Part shown: positions 4,841 through 5,420 of the stretch, piece after piece | How positions within the stretch are numbered: the stretch's first letter is position 1 | Layout: each line of letters opens with the position of its first letter | Assembly (NCBI GenBank): GCA_025996865.1 | Contig: BNTV01000198.1 | Span: 1-5,420, forward strand | DNA length: 5,420 bases | Reading direction: 5' to 3' | Origin: Bacteroidia bacterium | Lineage (GTDB): Bacteria; Bacteroidota; Bacteroidia; Bacteroidales; Azobacteroidaceae | The notes under the pieces: model-generated | Database searches by the model: none | What the model was told of the DNA's origin: nothing | The model's input: only the letters and a program-made list of their open reading frames with translations | Translations under genes and position numbers: made by a program

Positions 4841-5420
4841 ATGGAAGATGAAAAAATAAAAAAGCGGATAGAAACAGTGCTACCGATGTTGGATGAGCGC
4901 CAAAGTCGCCTGTATCTTGCGAGTGAGGCACAAAGCATTGGTTGGGGCGGTCAAACAAAGATAGCCTCTTTGTCCGGCAAAAGTCGGTTTTTAATAGCCC
5001 GCGGGGAAAAAGAACTTCAAAATCCAGCCCTGCAGGCAGCAGCTCACAGCATACGCAGGAAAGGCGGCGGTCGCAAAAAAGAAGTCGATCGGAAGGTTAC
5101 AGTTTACAAACCAACAGAAAGGTCAGGGAAGGTGGTGATCATATTGACCGCGGTGCTCAATTTGAATACATTAGGTAAGGCATCTCCTTACGGTGTTTAT
5201 GATATAGCTAACAATCAAGGATTTAATCGTTTATTTTCATATATATCTATTAACTGGCGCGGGAAACCGTTGGAAAGTTTGTTGGTAATTTTAGGGTTAA
5301 TCGGTGCAACAACCACAAAAACAGGATTGGGAGTAAAAGCCGTTCTTGACGGGAAACAATATGAAACAGGAATAAAAATTAGTGATGACGAATTGGCAAA
5401 ATGCAAGATTATAAGAAGTA
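4841..5420 (+). pseudogene. ISAzo13-family transposase with three internal deletions
   Basis: A full ISAzo13 transposase cuts and joins DNA with a DDE RNase H-like core and is about 400 residues long. Here only pieces remain, in family order. The N-terminal piece (4841 to about 5085) has VLPMLDERQSRLY, SIGWGGQTKIASLSG (helix-turn-helix region) and GGGRKK. A second piece, in the next frame (about 5092-5172), reads EGYSLQTNRK and AQFEYI. The third, back in the first frame (5174-5223), reads GKASPYGVYDIANNQGF. The fourth (5225 onward) reads NRLFSYISINWRGKPL, LIGATTTKTGLGVKAVLD and YETGIKISDDELA. The blocks that should carry the first Asp (S-V-D-T-K), the second Asp (A-D-G-G-G-S-N) and the Glu (W-N-K-I-E-H) are absent, so it is catalytically dead. 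Despite two frame changes, the frame starting at 4841 stays open for 193 codons to the window edge. No Shine-Dalgarno precedes the ATG. Family assignment is from memory of its conserved motifs and is firm. Confidence 0.85.

Larger units (their letters stand above)
4755..5420 (+). mobile_element. Decayed ISAzo13-family insertion sequence, left part
   Basis: The element is defined by its transposase remnant (from 4841). The left end is not proven. A change from coding-like to A/T-rich sequence occurs just after the TAG at 4752-4754, at GGAGCTGTCAAAAAATAAAC, which could be the start of the terminal inverted repeat. The right end and its matching repeat lie beyond the window; from the transposase C-terminus, only a few tens of bases of coding sequence should remain. 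Because of three internal deletions in the transposase, it cannot move by itself. It could still be mobilised in trans if both ends are intact. Confidence 0.6.

Noticed and set aside
4942..5178. A separate plus-strand gene of 78 codons inside the transposase region.
   Set aside because: Only its last 25 or so residues are meaningful, and these are the second block of the transposase (YSLQTNRK to QFEYI) shifted in frame by a deletion. The first part is an out-of-frame reading of the N-terminal block.
5215..5406. A minus-strand open frame of 63 codons near the right edge.
   Set aside because: It is antisense to the well-matched transposase C-terminal block and has no promoter or motif of its own.
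1..5420. Search for a defence system, CRISPR array, tRNA, riboswitch or toxin-antitoxin pair.
   Set aside because: No spaced direct repeats of CRISPR type, no cloverleaf-like stretch and no paired small genes were seen. The intergenic regions are explained by promoters, a terminator and the insertion-sequence scar.

Overview
The window looks like chromosomal DNA of a Bacteroidetes bacterium, probably order Bacteroidales. Three lines of evidence agree. The ribosomal protein S1, ROK sugar kinase and NagB sequences resemble my recollection of Bacteroides-type proteins. Promoter -7 boxes of the Bacteroidetes form TAnnTTTG lie in front of the genes. No gene has a clear Shine-Dalgarno sequence; the leaders are A/T-rich instead. 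These calls come from reading the sequence; no database search was run.

Layout. Positions 1-397 (minus) hold the N-terminal half of glucosamine-6-phosphate deaminase (nagB), interrupted by an in-frame stop at 8-10 where the family continues. Positions 398-504 form a short divergent promoter region. Positions 505-1470 (plus) encode a ROK-family sugar kinase, most likely a glucokinase. Positions 1471-1680 hold a hairpin followed by a strong promoter. Positions 1681-3690 (plus) encode ribosomal protein S1 with six S1 repeats and an unusually long acidic N-terminal extension. An 18-bp bidirectional terminator (3714-3756) separates rpsA from the convergent plsC (3763-4515, minus), a 1-acyl-glycerol-3-phosphate acyltransferase. 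Positions 4516-4840 are mostly A/T-rich, but contain a small coding-like island on the plus strand (4635-4754) that looks like the 3' end of an unidentified gene. From about 4755 to the right edge lies a decayed ISAzo13-family insertion sequence whose transposase (4841 onward) has lost three internal blocks, including the recognisable DDE catalytic motifs.

The genes do not form one system. nagB and the ROK kinase feed amino sugar and glucose into glycolysis from divergent promoters. rpsA and plsC are housekeeping genes, each with its own promoter and a shared terminator. The right end is an insertion hotspot or scar. I see no CRISPR array, tRNA, rRNA or new defence-like operon. The points most worth a second look are the triple-deleted transposase that still reads as one open frame, the nonsense codon in nagB, the orphan coding island, and the S1 N-terminal extension.
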